DNA of 64,000 nucleotides from NCBI RefSeq assembly GCF_910589235.1, contig NC_060955.1, forward strand, positions 10,808,837-10,872,836, in the 5' to 3' direction. The position numbers and the translations under genes are program-made. Under the pieces are notes generated by a model that made no database searches, was not told the DNA's origin, and saw only the letters and a program-made list of their open reading frames with translations. Below, in pieces: positions 24,401-36,765 of the stretch. Every line of letters begins with the position of its first letter. Within the stretch, counting starts at the first letter, position 1. Origin of the DNA: Vespa crabro (taxonomy: Eukaryota; Arthropoda; Insecta; Hymenoptera; Vespidae).

Positions 24401-25545
24401 ACAATGTTAAAACTTTGATTCCAATATAAAATAGATGTTTGATCTTATGAAATGCAATGTTCTGCTTCGATTGGTATCATTTTTCAAACTGTGGCTCAAG
24501 TATTACTAAAGATTTCACGAAATTAACTTCGCGTATAGCGAAATTCGCGTATGTCGATTAAGTTTTTCGATAAAATTCATATGAAAACGCCTATTTAAAC
24601 ATAGCAAACACGTTATATTCTTGTTATATTCTTTATTCTGCATCGATAGAATATAAAATCAATGAAATTGAACGAGATTTCAACTTTTCGTTTTTCGACG
24701 ATACGCGTATATGAGCGAAAAATCGTATATACGATGCGAAACAATGTTAAAACTTTGATTCCAATATAAAATAGATGTTTGATCTTATGAAATGCAATGT
24801 TCTGCATCGATTGGTAACATTTTTCAAACTGTGGCGCAAGTATTACAAAAGATTTCACGAAATTAACTTCGCGTATAGCGAAATTCGCGTATGTCGATTA
24901 AGTTTTTCGATAAAAATCATATGAAAACGCCTATTTAAACATAGCAAACAAGTTATATTCTTGTTATATTCTTTATTCTGCATCGATAGAATATAAAATC
25001 AATGAAATTGAACGAGATTTCAACTTTTCGTTTTTCGACGATACGCGTATATGAGCGAAAAATCGTATATACGATGCGAAACAATGTTAAAACTTTGATT
25101 CCAATATAAAATAGATGTTTGATCTTATGAAATGCAATGTTCTGCATCGATTGGTAACATTTTTCAAACTGTGGCGCAAGTATTACAAAAGATTTCACGA
25201 AATTAACTTCGCGTATAGCGAAATTCGCGTATGTCGATTAAGTTTTTCGATAAAAATCATATGAAAACGCCTATTTAAACATAGCAAACACGTTATATTC
25301 TTGTTATATTCTTTATTCTGCATCGATAGAATATAAAATCAATGAAATTGAACGAGATTTCAACTTTTCGTTTTTCGACGAAACGCGTATATGAGCGAAA
25401 AATCGTATATACGATGCGAAACAATGTTAAAACTTTGATTCCAATATAAAAATAGATGTTTGATCTTATGAAATGCAATGTTCTGAATCGATTGGTAACA
25501 TTTTTCAAACTGTGGCGCAAGTATTACAGAAGATTTCACGAAATT
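21467..25545. repeat. Partial 2379-bp HOR: poly-A B monomer leading an A run
   Basis: Monomers start at 21467 (B, poly-A end), 21806 (A3, TCGG, 'ctgcttcg', 'cgacgcg'), 22146 (A1, 'aaattcat'), 22486 (A1), 22826 (A2, 'ttacagaag'), 23166 (C, 'ttcgtgttat'), 23506 (A2-like, 'ttattcaaac'), 23846 (D1 front on a B body, poly-A end), 24185, 24525, 24865 and 25205. The last four match 21806-23165 at an offset of 2379 bp, sharing 'ctgcttcg', 'aaattcat' and 'ttacagaag' in order. The 25205 monomer has one extra A (341 bp). Confidence 0.85.
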
Positions 25546-28500
25546 AACTTCGCGTATAGCGAAATTCGCGTATGTCGGTTAAGTTTTTCGATAAAAATCA
25601 TATGAAAACGCTATTTAACATAGCAAACACGTTATATTCTTGTTATATTCGTTATTCTGCATCGATAGAATATAAAATCAATGAAATTGAACGAGATTTC
25701 AACTTTTCGTTTTTCGACGATACGCGTGTATGAGCGAAAAATCGTATATACGATGCGAAACAATGTTAAAACTTTGATTCCAATATAAAATAGATGTTTG
25801 ATCTTATGAAATGCAATGTTCTGCATCGATTGGTATCATTTTTCAAACTGTGGCTCAAGTGATTACTAAAGATTTCACGAAATTAACTTCGCGTATAGCG
25901 AAATTCGCGTATGTCGATTAAGTTTTTCGATAAAAATCATATGAAAACGCCTATTTAAACAAAGCAAACACGTTATATTCTTGTTATATTCTTTATTCTG
26001 CATCGATAGAATATAAAATCAATGAAATTGAACGAGATTTCAACTTTTCGTTTTTCGACGATACGCGTATATGAGCGAAAAATCGTATATACGATGCGAA
26101 ACAATGTTAAAACTTTGATTCCAATATAAAATAGATGTTTGATCTTATGAAATGCAATGTTCTGCATCGATTGGTAACATTTTTCAAATTGTGGCGCAAG
26201 TATTACAAAAGATTTCACGAATTTAACTTCGCGTATAGCGAAATTCGCGTATGTCGATTAAGTTTTTCGATAAAAATCATATGAAAACGCCTATTTAAAC
26301 ATAGCAAACACGTTATATTCTTGTTATATTCTTTATTCTGCATCGATAGAATATAAAATCAATGAAATTGAACGAGATTTCAACTTTCCGTTTTTCGACG
26401 ATACGCGTATATGAGCGAAAAATCGTATATACGATGCGAAACAATGTTAAAACTTTGATTCCAATATAAAATAGATGTTTGATCTTATGAAATGCAATGT
26501 TCTGAATCGATTGGTAACATTTTTCAAACTGTGGCGCAAGTATTACTAAAGATTTCACGAAATTAACTTCGCGTATAGCGAAATTCGCGTATGTCGATTA
26601 AGTTTTTCGATAAAAATCATATGAAAACGCCTATTTAAACATAGCAAACACGTTATATTCTTGTTATATTCTTTATTCTGCATCGATAGAATATAAAATC
26701 AATGAAATTGAACGAGATATCTACTTTTCGTTTTTCGACGATACGCGTATATGAGCGAAAAATCTCAAATACGAACGAAACAATGTTAAAACTTCGATTC
26801 CAATATAAAATAGATGTTTGATCTTATGAAATGCAATGTTCTGCATCGATTGGTAACATTTTTCAAACTGTGGCGCAACTATTACTAAAGATTTCACGAA
26901 AAAAAACTTCGCGTATAGCGAAATTCGCGTATGTCGGTTAAGTTTTTCGATAAAAAATCATATGAAAACGCCTATTTAAACATAGCAAACACGTTATATT
27001 CTTGTTATATTCTTTATTCTGCATCGATAGAATATAAAATCAATGAAATTGAACGAGATTTCAACTTTTCGTTTTTCGACGATACGCGTATATGAGCGAA
27101 AAATCGTATATACGACGCGAAACAATGTTAAAACTTTGATTCCAATATAAAATAGATGTTTGATCTTATGAAATGCAATGTTCTGCTTCGATTGGTATCA
27201 TTTTTCAAACTGTGGCTCAAGTATTACTAAAGATATCACGAAATTAACTTCGCGTATAGCGAAATTCGCGTATGTCGATTAAGTTTTTCGATAAAATTCA
27301 TATGAAAACGCCTATTTAAACATTGCAAACACGTTATATTCTTGTTATATTCTTTATTCTGCATCGATAGAATATAAAATCAATGAAATTGAACGAGATT
27401 TCAACTTTTCGTTTTTCGACGATACGCGTATATGAGCGAAAAATCGTATATACGATGCGAAACAATGTTAAAACTTTGATTCCAATATAAAATAGATGTT
27501 TGATCTTATGAAATGCAATGTTCTGCATCGATTGGTAACATTTTTCAAACTGTGGCGCAAGTATTACAAAAGATTTCACGAAATTAACTTCGCGTATAGC
27601 GAAATTCGCGTATGTCGATTAAGTTTTTCGATAAAAATCATATGAAAACGCCTATTTAAACATAGCAAACACGTTATATTCTTGTTATATTCTTTATTCT
27701 GCATCGATAGAATATAAAATCAATGAAATTGAACGAGATTTCAACTTTTCGTTTTTCGACGATACGCGTATATGAGCGAAAAATCGTATATACGATGCGA
27801 AACAATGTTAAAACTTTGATTCCAATATAAAATAGATGTTTGATCTTATGAAATGCAATGTTCTGCATCGATTGGTAACATTTTTCAAACTGTGGCGCAA
27901 GTATTACAAAAGATTTCACGAAATTAACTTCGCGTATAGCGAAATTCGCGTATGCCGATTACGTTTTTCGATAAAAATCATATGAAAACGCCTATTTAAA
28001 CATAGTAAAAACGTTATATTCTTGTTATATTCTTTATTCTGCATCGATAGAATATAAAATCAATGAAATTGAACGAGATTTTAACTTTTCGTTTTTCGAC
28101 GATACGCGTATATGAGCGAAAAATCGTATATACGATGCGAAACAATGTTAAAACTTAGATTCCAATATAAAATAGATGTTTGATCTTATGAAATGCAATG
28201 TTCTGCATCGATTGGTAACATTTCTCAAACTGTGGCTCAAGTATTACTAAAGATTTCACGAAATTAACTTCGCGTATAGCGAAATTCGCGTATGTCGATT
28301 AAGTTTTTCGATAAAAATCATATGAAAACGCCTATTTAAACATAGCAAACACGTTATATTCTTGTTATATTCTTTATTCTGCATCGATAGAATATAAAAT
28401 CAATGAAATTGAATGAGATTTCAACTTTTCGTTTTTCGACGATACGCGTATATGAGCGAAAAATCGTATATACGATGCGAAACAATGTTAAAACTTTGAT

Positions 28501-29964
28501 TCCAATATAAAATAGATGTTTGATCTTATGAAATGCAATGTTCTGCATCGATTGGTAACATTTTTCAAACTGTGGCGCAAGTATTACAAAAGATTTCACG
28601 AAATTAACTTCGCGTATAGCGAAATTCGCGTATGTCGATTAAGTTTTTCGATAAAAATCATATGAAAACGCCTATTTAAACATAGCAAACACGTTATATT
28701 CTTGTTATATTCTTTATTCTGCATCGATAGAATATAAAATCAATGAAATTGAACGAGATTTCAACTTTTCGTTTTTCGACGAAACGCGTATATGAGCGAA
28801 AAATCGTATATACGATGCGAAACAATGTTAAAACTTTGATTCCAATATAAAATAGATGTTTGATCTTATGAAATGCAATGTTCTGAATCGATTGGTAACA
28901 TTTTTCAAACTGTGGCGCAAGTATTACAGAAGATTTCACGAAATTAACTTCGCGTATAGCGAAATTCGCGTATGCCGATTACGTTTTTCGATAAAAATCA
29001 TATGAAAACGCCTATTTAAACATAGTAAAAACGTTATATTCGTGTTATATTCTTTATTCTGCATCGATAGAATATAAAATCAATGAAATTGAACGAGATT
29101 TCAACTTTTCGTTTTTCGACGATACGCGTATATGAGCGAAAAATCGTATATACGATGCGAAACAATGTTAAAACTTAGATTCCAATATAAAATAGATGTT
29201 TGATCTTATGAAATGCAATGTTCTGCATCGATTGGTAACATTTCTCAAACTGTGGCTCAAGTATTACTAAAGATTTCACGAAATTAACTTCGCGTATAGC
29301 GAAATTCGCGTATGTCGATTAAGTTTTTCGATAAAAATCATATGAAACGCCTATTTAAACATAGTAAAAACATTATATTCTTGTTTTATTCTTTATTCTG
29401 CAACGATAGAATATACAATCAATGAAATTGATCGAGATTTCAACTTTTCGTTTTTCGACGAAACGCGTATATGAGCGAAAAATCGTATATACGATGCGAA
29501 ACAATGTTAAAACTTTGATTTCAATATAAAATAGATGTTTGATCTTATGAAATGCAATGTTCTGCATCGATTGGTATCATTTTTCAAACTGTGGCTCAAG
29601 TATTACTAAAGATTTCACGAAATTAACTTCGCGTATAGCGAAATTCGCGTATGTCGGTTAAGTTTTTCGATAAAAATCATATGAAAACGCCTATTTAAAC
29701 ATAGCAAACACGTTATATTCTTGTTATATTCTTTATTCTGCATCGATAGAATATAAAATCAATGAAATTGAACGAGATTTCAACTTTTCGTTTTTCGACG
29801 ATACGCGTATATGAGCGAAAAATCGTATATACGATGCGAAACAATGTTAAAACTTTGATTCCAATATAAAATAGATGTTTGATCTTATGAAATGCAATGT
29901 TCTGCATCGATTGGTATCATTTTTCAAACTGTGGCTCAAGTATTACTAAAGATTTCACGAAATT
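25546..29964. repeat. About 4.08-kb twelve-monomer repeat, copy 1, with flanking monomer
   Basis: Monomers start at 25546 (A3, TCGG, 339 bp), 25885 (A1), 26225 (A2-like), 26565 (B, poly-A), 26905 (A3, TCGG, 341 bp), 27246 (A1, 'aaattcat'), 27586 (A1), 27926 (C), 28266 (A1), 28606 (A2, 'ttacagaag'), 28946 (C, 'ttcgtgttat'), 29286 (hybrid, 339 bp) and 29625 (A3, TCGG). Ten of these, 25885-29285, recur about 4.08 kb later in the same order with the same private variants. The 25546 monomer has two one-base losses near 25612-25620 and one gain near 25861. These homopolymer-like indels could be sequencing error. Confidence 0.85.
29286..29624. repeat. Hybrid monomer: D3-like front segment on an A2/A3 body
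   Basis: The segment from about 29346 to 29420 reads 'atagtaaaaacatt', 'ttgttttattc', 'gcaacgatag' and 'atatacaatc', which are D3 diagnostics otherwise confined to D cassettes. What follows ('gatcgag', 'gaaacgcg', 'ggtatc', 'ggctcaag') is the 'taaagcg'-type body. No D monomer is adjacent, so this looks like a short conversion tract or the scar of a crossover between a D3 and an A monomer. One base is missing from the run of A before 'cgcctat'. Confidence 0.82.
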
Positions 29965-32900
29965 AACTTCGCGTATAGCGAAATTCGCGTATGTCGATTA
30001 AGTTTTTCGATAAAAATCATATGAAAACGCCTATTTAAACATAGCAAACACGTTATATTCTTGTTATATTCTTTATTCTGCATCGATAGAATATAAAATC
30101 AATGAAATTGAACGAGATTTCAACTTTTCGTTTTTCGACGATACGCGTATATGAGCGAAAAATCGTATATACGATGCGAAACAATGTTAAAACTTTGATT
30201 CCAATATAAAATAGATGTTTGATCTTATGAAATGCAATGTTCTGCATCGATTGGTAACATTTTTCAAACTGTGGCGCAAGTATTACAAAAGATTTCACGA
30301 ATTTAACTTCGCGTATAGCGAAATTCGCGTATGTCGATTAAGTTTTTCGATAAAAATCATATGAAAACGCCTATTTAAACATAGCAAACACGTTATATTC
30401 TTGTTATATTCTTTATTCTGCATCGATAGAATATAAAATCAATGAAATTGAACGAGATTTCAACTTTCCGTTTTTCGACGATACGCGTATATGAGCGAAA
30501 AATCGTATATACGATGCGAAACAATGTTAAAACTTTGATTCCAATATAAAATAGATGTTTGATCTTATGAAATGCAATGTTCTGAATCGATTGGTAACAT
30601 TTTTCAAACTGTGGCGCAAGTATTACTAAAGATTTCACGAAATTAACTTCGCGTATAGCGAAATTCGCGTATGTCGATTAAGTTTTTCGATAAAAATCAT
30701 ATGAAAACGCCTATTTAAACATAGCAAACACGTTATATTCTTGTTATATTCTTTATTCTGCATCGATAGAATATAAAATCAATGAAATTGAACGAGATAT
30801 CTACTTTTCGTTTTTCGACGATACGCGTATATGAGCGAAAAATCTCATATACGAACGAAACAATGTTAAAACTTCGATTCCAATATAAAATAGATGTTTG
30901 ATCTTATGAAATGCAATGTTCTGCATCGATTGGTAACATTTTTCAAACTGTGGCGCAACTATTACTAAAGATTTCACGAAAAAAACTTCGCGTATAGCGA
31001 AATTCGCGTATGTCGGTTAAGTTTTTCGATAAAAATCATATGAAAACGCCTATTTAAACATAGCAAACACGTTATATTCTTGTTATATTCTTTATTCTGC
31101 ATCGATAGAATATAAAATCAATGAAATTGAACGAGATTTCAACTTTTCGTTTTTCGACGATACGCGTATATGAGCGAAAAATCGTATATACGACGCGAAG
31201 CAATGTTAAAACTTTGATTCCAATATAAAATAGATGTTTGATCTTTTGAAATGCAATGTTCTGCTTCGATTGGTATCATTTTTCAAACTGTGGCTCAAGT
31301 ATTACTAAAGATTTCACGAAATTAACTTCGCGTATAGCGAAATTCGCGTATGTCGATTAAGTTTTTCGATAAAATTCATATGAAAACGCCTATTTAAACA
31401 TAGCAAACACGTTATATTCTTGTTATATTCTTTATTCTGCATCGATAGAATATAAAATCAATGAAATTGAACGAGATTTCAACTTTTCGTTTTTCGACGA
31501 TACGCGTATATGAGCGAAAAATCGTATATACGATGCGAAACAATGTTAAAACTTTGATTCCAATATAAAATAGATGTTTGATCTTATGAAATGCAATGTT
31601 CTGCATCGATTGGTAACATTTTTCAAACTGTGGCGCAAGTATTACAAAAGATTTCACGAAATTAACTTCGCGTATAGCGAAATTCGCGTATGTCGATTAA
31701 GTTTTTCGATAAAAATCATATGAAAACGCCTATTTAAACATAGCAAACACGTTATATTCTTGTTATATTCTTTATTCTGCATCAATAGAATATAAAATCA
31801 ATGAAATTGAACGAGATTTCAACTTTTCGTTTTTCGACGATACGCGTATATGAGCGAAAAATCGTATATACGATGCGAAACAATGTTAAAACTTTGATTC
31901 CAATATAAAATAGATGTTTGATCTTATGAAATGCAATGTTCTGCATCGATTGGTAACATTTTTCAAACTGTGGCGCAAGTATTACAAAAGATTTCACGAA
32001 ATTAACTTCGCGTATAGCGAAATTCGCGTATGCCGATTACGTTTTTCGATAAAAATCATATGAAAACGCCTATTTAAACATAGTAAAAACGTTATATTCT
32101 TGTTATATTCTTTATTCTGCATCGATAGAATATAAAATCAATGAAATTGAACGAGATTTCAACTTTTCGTTTTTCGACGATACGCGTATATGAGCGAAAA
32201 ATCGTATATACGATGCGAAACAATGTTAAAACTTAGATTCCAATATAAAATAGATGTTTGATCTTATGAAATGCAATGTTCTGCATCGATTGGTAACATT
32301 TCTCAAACGGTGGCTCAAGTATTACGAAAGATTTCACGAAATTAACTTCGCGTATAGCGAAATTCGCGTTTGTCGATTAAGTTTTTCGATAAAAATCATA
32401 TGAAAACGCCTATTTAAACATAGCAAACACGTTATATTCTTGTTATATTCTTTATTCTGCATCGATAGAATATAAAATCAATGAAATTGAACGAGATTTC
32501 AACTTTTCGTTTTTCGACGATACGCGTATATGAGCGAAAAATCGTATATACGATGCGAAACAATGTTAAAACTTTGATTCCAATATAAAATAGATGTTTG
32601 ATCTTATGAAATGCAATGTTCTGCATCGATTGGTAACATTTTTCAAACTGTGGCGCAAGTATTACAAAAGATTTCACGAAATTAACTTCGCGTATAGCGA
32701 AATTCGCGTATGTCGATTAAGGTTTTCGATAAAAATCATATGAAAACGCCTATTTAAACATAGCAAACACGTTATATTCTTGTTATATTCTTTATTCTGC
32801 ATCGATAGAATATAAAATCAATGAAATTGAACGAGATTTCAACTTTTCGTTTTTCGACGAAACGCGTATATGAGCGAAAAATCGTATATACGATGCGAAA

Positions 32901-33703
32901 CAATGTTAAAACTTTGATTCCAATATAAAATAGATGTTTGATCTTATGAAATGCAATGTTCTGAATCGATTGGTAACATTTTTCAAACTGTGGCGCAAGT
33001 ATTACAGAAGATTTCACGAAATTAACTTCGCGTATAGCGAAATTCGCGTATGCCGATTACGTTTTTCGATAAAAATCATATGAAAACGCCTATTTAAACA
33101 TAGTAAAAACGTTATATTCGTGTTATATTCTTTATTCTGCATCGATAGAATATAAAATCAATGAAATTGAACGAGATTTCAACTTTTCGTTTTTCGACGA
33201 TACGCGTATATGAGCGAAAAATCGTATATACGATGCGAAACAATGTTAAAACTTAGATTCCAATATAAAATAGATGTTTGATCTTATGAAATGCAATGTT
33301 CTGCATCGATTGGTAACATTTCTCAAACTGTGGCTCAAGTATTACTAAAGATTTCACGAAATTAACTTCGCGTATAGCGAAATTCGCGTATGTCGATTAA
33401 GTTTTTCGATAAAAATCATATGAAAACGCCTATTTAAACATAGCAAACACGTTATATTCTAGTTATATTCTTTATTCTGCATCGATAGAATATAAAATCA
33501 ATGAAATTGAACGAGATTTCAACTTTTCGTTTTTCGACGATACGCGTATATGAGCGAAAAATCGTATATACGATGCGAAACAATGTTAAAACTTTGATTC
33601 CAATATAAAATAGATGTTTGATCTTATGAAATGCAATGTTCTGAATCGATTGGTAACATTATTCAAACTTTGGCGCAAGTATTACTAAAGATTTCACGAA
33701 ATT
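29965..33703. repeat. About 4.08-kb repeat, copy 2
   Basis: Monomers start at 29965 (A1), 30305 (A2-like), 30645 (B, poly-A), 30984 (A3, TCGG), 31324 (A1, 'aaattcat'), 31664 (A1), 32004 (C), 32344 (A1), 32684 (A2, 'ttacagaag'), 33024 (C, 'ttcgtgttat') and 33364 (A2-like, 'ttattcaaac'). The first ten match 25885-29285, including the shared rare 'aactttccg' in the A2-like monomer. The last matches 23506 rather than 29286. A related eight-monomer run occurs again at 42544-45250. Confidence 0.87.
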
Positions 33704-35743
33704 AACTTCGCGTATAGCGAAATTCGCGTATGCCGATTACGTTTTTCGATAAAAATCATATGAAAACGCCTATTTAAACATAGTAAAAACGTTATTTTCT
33801 TGTTATATTCTTTATTCTTCATCGATAGAATATAAAATCAATGAAATTGAACGAGATATCAACTTTTCGTTTTTCGACGATACGCGTATATGAGCGAAAA
33901 ATCGTATATACGAACGAAACAATGTTAAAACTTCGATTCCAATATAAAATAGATGTTTGATCTTATGAAATGCAATGTTCTGCATCGATTGGTAACATTT
34001 TTCAAACTGTGGCGAAAGTATTACTAAAGATATCACCATTTAATCTTCCCATATAGCGAAATTCGCGTATATCGATTATGTTTTTCAACAATTTTCATAT
34101 GAAAACGCGTATTAAGACACAGTAAAAACATTATATTCTTGTTATACTCTTTATTCTGCATCGATAGAATATAAAATCAATGAAATTGAACGAGATTTCA
34201 ACTTTTCGTTTCTCGACGATACGCTAATATGAGCGAAAAATCGTATATACGATATGAAACAATGTTAAAAACTTTGATTCCAATATAAAATAGATGTTTG
34301 ATCTTATGAAATGGATTGTTCTGAATGGACTGGTAACATTTCTCAAACTGTGGCGAAAGTATTACTAAAGATATCACCATTTAATCTTCGCATATAGCGA
34401 AATTCGCGTATATCGATTATGTTTTTCAACAATTTTCATATGAAAACGCGTATTTAGACACAGTAAAAACGTTATTTTCTTGTTATATTCTTTATTCTTC
34501 ATCGATAGAATATAAAATCAATGAAATTGAACGAGATATCAACTTTTCGTTTTTCGACGATACGCGTATATGAGCGAAAAATCGTATATACGAACGAAAC
34601 AATGTTAAAACTTCGATTCCAATATAAAATAGATGTTTGATCTTATGAAATGCAATGTTCTGCATCGATTGGTAACATTTTTCAAACTGTGGCGAAAGTA
34701 TTACTAAAGATATCACCATTTAATCTTCCCATATAGCGAAATTCGCGTATGTCGATTACGTTTTTCAACAATTTTCATATGAAAACGCGTATTTAGACAC
34801 AGTAAAAACATTATATTCTTGTTATATTCTTTATTCTGCATCGATAGAATATAAAATCAATGAAATTGAACGAGATTTCAACTTTTCGTTTCTCGACGAT
34901 ACGCTTATATGAGCGAAAAATCGTATATACGATATGAAACAATGTTAAAAACTTTGATTCCAATATAAAATAGATGTTTGATCTTATGAAATGGATTGTT
35001 CTGAATGGACTGGTAACATTTCTCAAACTGTGGCGAAAGTATTACTAAAGATATCACCATTTAATCTTCGCATATAGCGAAATTCGCGTATATCGATTAT
35101 GTTTTTCAACAATTTTCATATGAAAACGCGTATTTAGACACAGTAAAAACGTTATCTTCTTGTTATATTCTTTATTCTTCATCGATAGAATATAAAATCA
35201 ATGAAATTGAACGAGATATCAACTTTTCGTTTTTCGACGATACGCGTATATGAGCGAAAAATCGTATATACGAACGAAACAATGTTAAAACTTCGATTCC
35301 AATATAAAATAGATGTTTGATCTTATGAAATGCAATGTTCTGCATCGATTGGTAACATTTTTCAAACTGTGGCGAAAGTATTACTAAAGATATCACCATT
35401 TAATCTTCCCATATAGCGAAATTCGCGTATATCGATTACGTTTTTCAACAATTTTCATATGAAAACGCGTATTTAGACACAGTAAAAACATTATATTCTT
35501 GTTATATTCTTTATTCTGCATCGATAGAATATAAAATCAATGAAATTGAACGAGATTTCAACTTTTCGTTTCTCGACGATACGCGTATATGAGCGAAAAA
35601 TCGTATATACGATATGAAACAATGTTAAAAACTTTGATTCCAATATAAAATAGATGTTTGATCTTATGAAATGGATTGTTCTGAATGGACTGGTAACATT
35701 TCTCAAACTGTGGCGAAAGTATTACTAAAGATATCACCATTTA
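33704..35743. repeat. 680-bp D1-D2 dimer HOR, three copies (D cassette, copy 3)
   Basis: D1 (339 bp) and D2 (341 bp) alternate with an exact 680-bp period at 33704-34383, 34384-35063 and 35064-35743. D1 copies carry 'ttcttcatcg' and 'gatatcaac'. D2 copies open 'atcttcccat' and carry 'gaaatggattg' and 'gactgg'. The first D1 has a C-type front ('gccgattacg', 'atagtaaaaacg') where it joins the main array; the second and third have the pure D front ('tttagacacag'). The junction with non-D satellite therefore lies inside the first D1. Other cassettes have only one D1-D2 pair, so this is a local expansion. Confidence 0.92.
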
Positions 35744-36765
35744 ATCTTCGCATATAGCGAAATTCGCGTTTGTCTATTATGTTTTTCAACAATTTTCATA
35801 TGAAAACGCGTATTTAGACACAGTAAAAACATTATATTCTTGTTATACTCTTTATTCTGCATCGATAGAATATAAAATCAATGAAATTGAACGGGATTTC
35901 AACTTTTCGTTTTTCGACGATACGCGTATATGAGCGAAAAATCGTATATACGTTACGAAAAAATGTTAAAAACTTCGATTCCAATATAAAATAGATTTTG
36001 ATCTTATGAAATGGATTGTTCTGAATGGACTGGTAACATTTCTCAAACTGAGGCGCAAGTATTACTAAAGATATCACGATTTAATCTTCGCATATAGCGA
36101 AACTCGCGTATGTCGATTACGATTTTCAAAAATTTTCATATAAAAACGCGTATTTAGATAAAGTAAAAACATTATATTCTTGTTTTATTCTTTATTCTGC
36201 AACGATAGAATATACAATCAATGAAATTGAACAAAATTTCAACTTTTCGTTTTTCGACGATACGCGTATATGAGCGAAAAATCGTATATACGATACGAAA
36301 TAATGTTAAAAACTTCGATTCCAATATAAAATAGATATTTGATCTTATGAAATGCAATGTTCTGAATCGACTGGTAACATTTCTCAAACTGTGGAGCAAG
36401 TATAACTAAAGATTTCACGAATTCAACTTCGCATATAGCGAAATTCGCGTATGTCGATTACGATTTTCAAAAATTGTCATATAAAAACGCGTATTTAGAT
36501 AGAGTAAAAACATTATATTCTTGTTTTATTCTTTATTCTGCATCGATAGAATATAAAATCAATGAAATTGAACGAGATTTTAACTTTTCGTTTTTCGACG
36601 ATACGCGTATATAAGCGAAAAATCTCATATACGATACGAAACAATGTTAAAAACTTCGATTCCAATATAAAATAGATATTTGATCTTATGAAATGCAATG
36701 TTCTGAATCGATTGGTAACATTTCTCAAACTGTGGAGCAAGTATAACTAAAGATTTCACGAATTC
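35744..36765. repeat. D cassette, copy 3, right part (D4-D3-D3)
   Basis: The D4 monomer (35744, 340 bp) has 'cgttacgaaaaaatg', 'gattttgatc' and 'ctgaggcgc'. It is followed by D3 at 36084 (341 bp, 'gcaacgatag', 'gaacaaaatttc') and D3 at 36425 (341 bp, 'gattttaac', 'tataagcg'). The second D3 matches 10267 at an offset of 26158 bp and leads into the same E monomer. The first matches 49657 in the fourth cassette. This copy is the most complete D cassette in the window. Confidence 0.88.
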
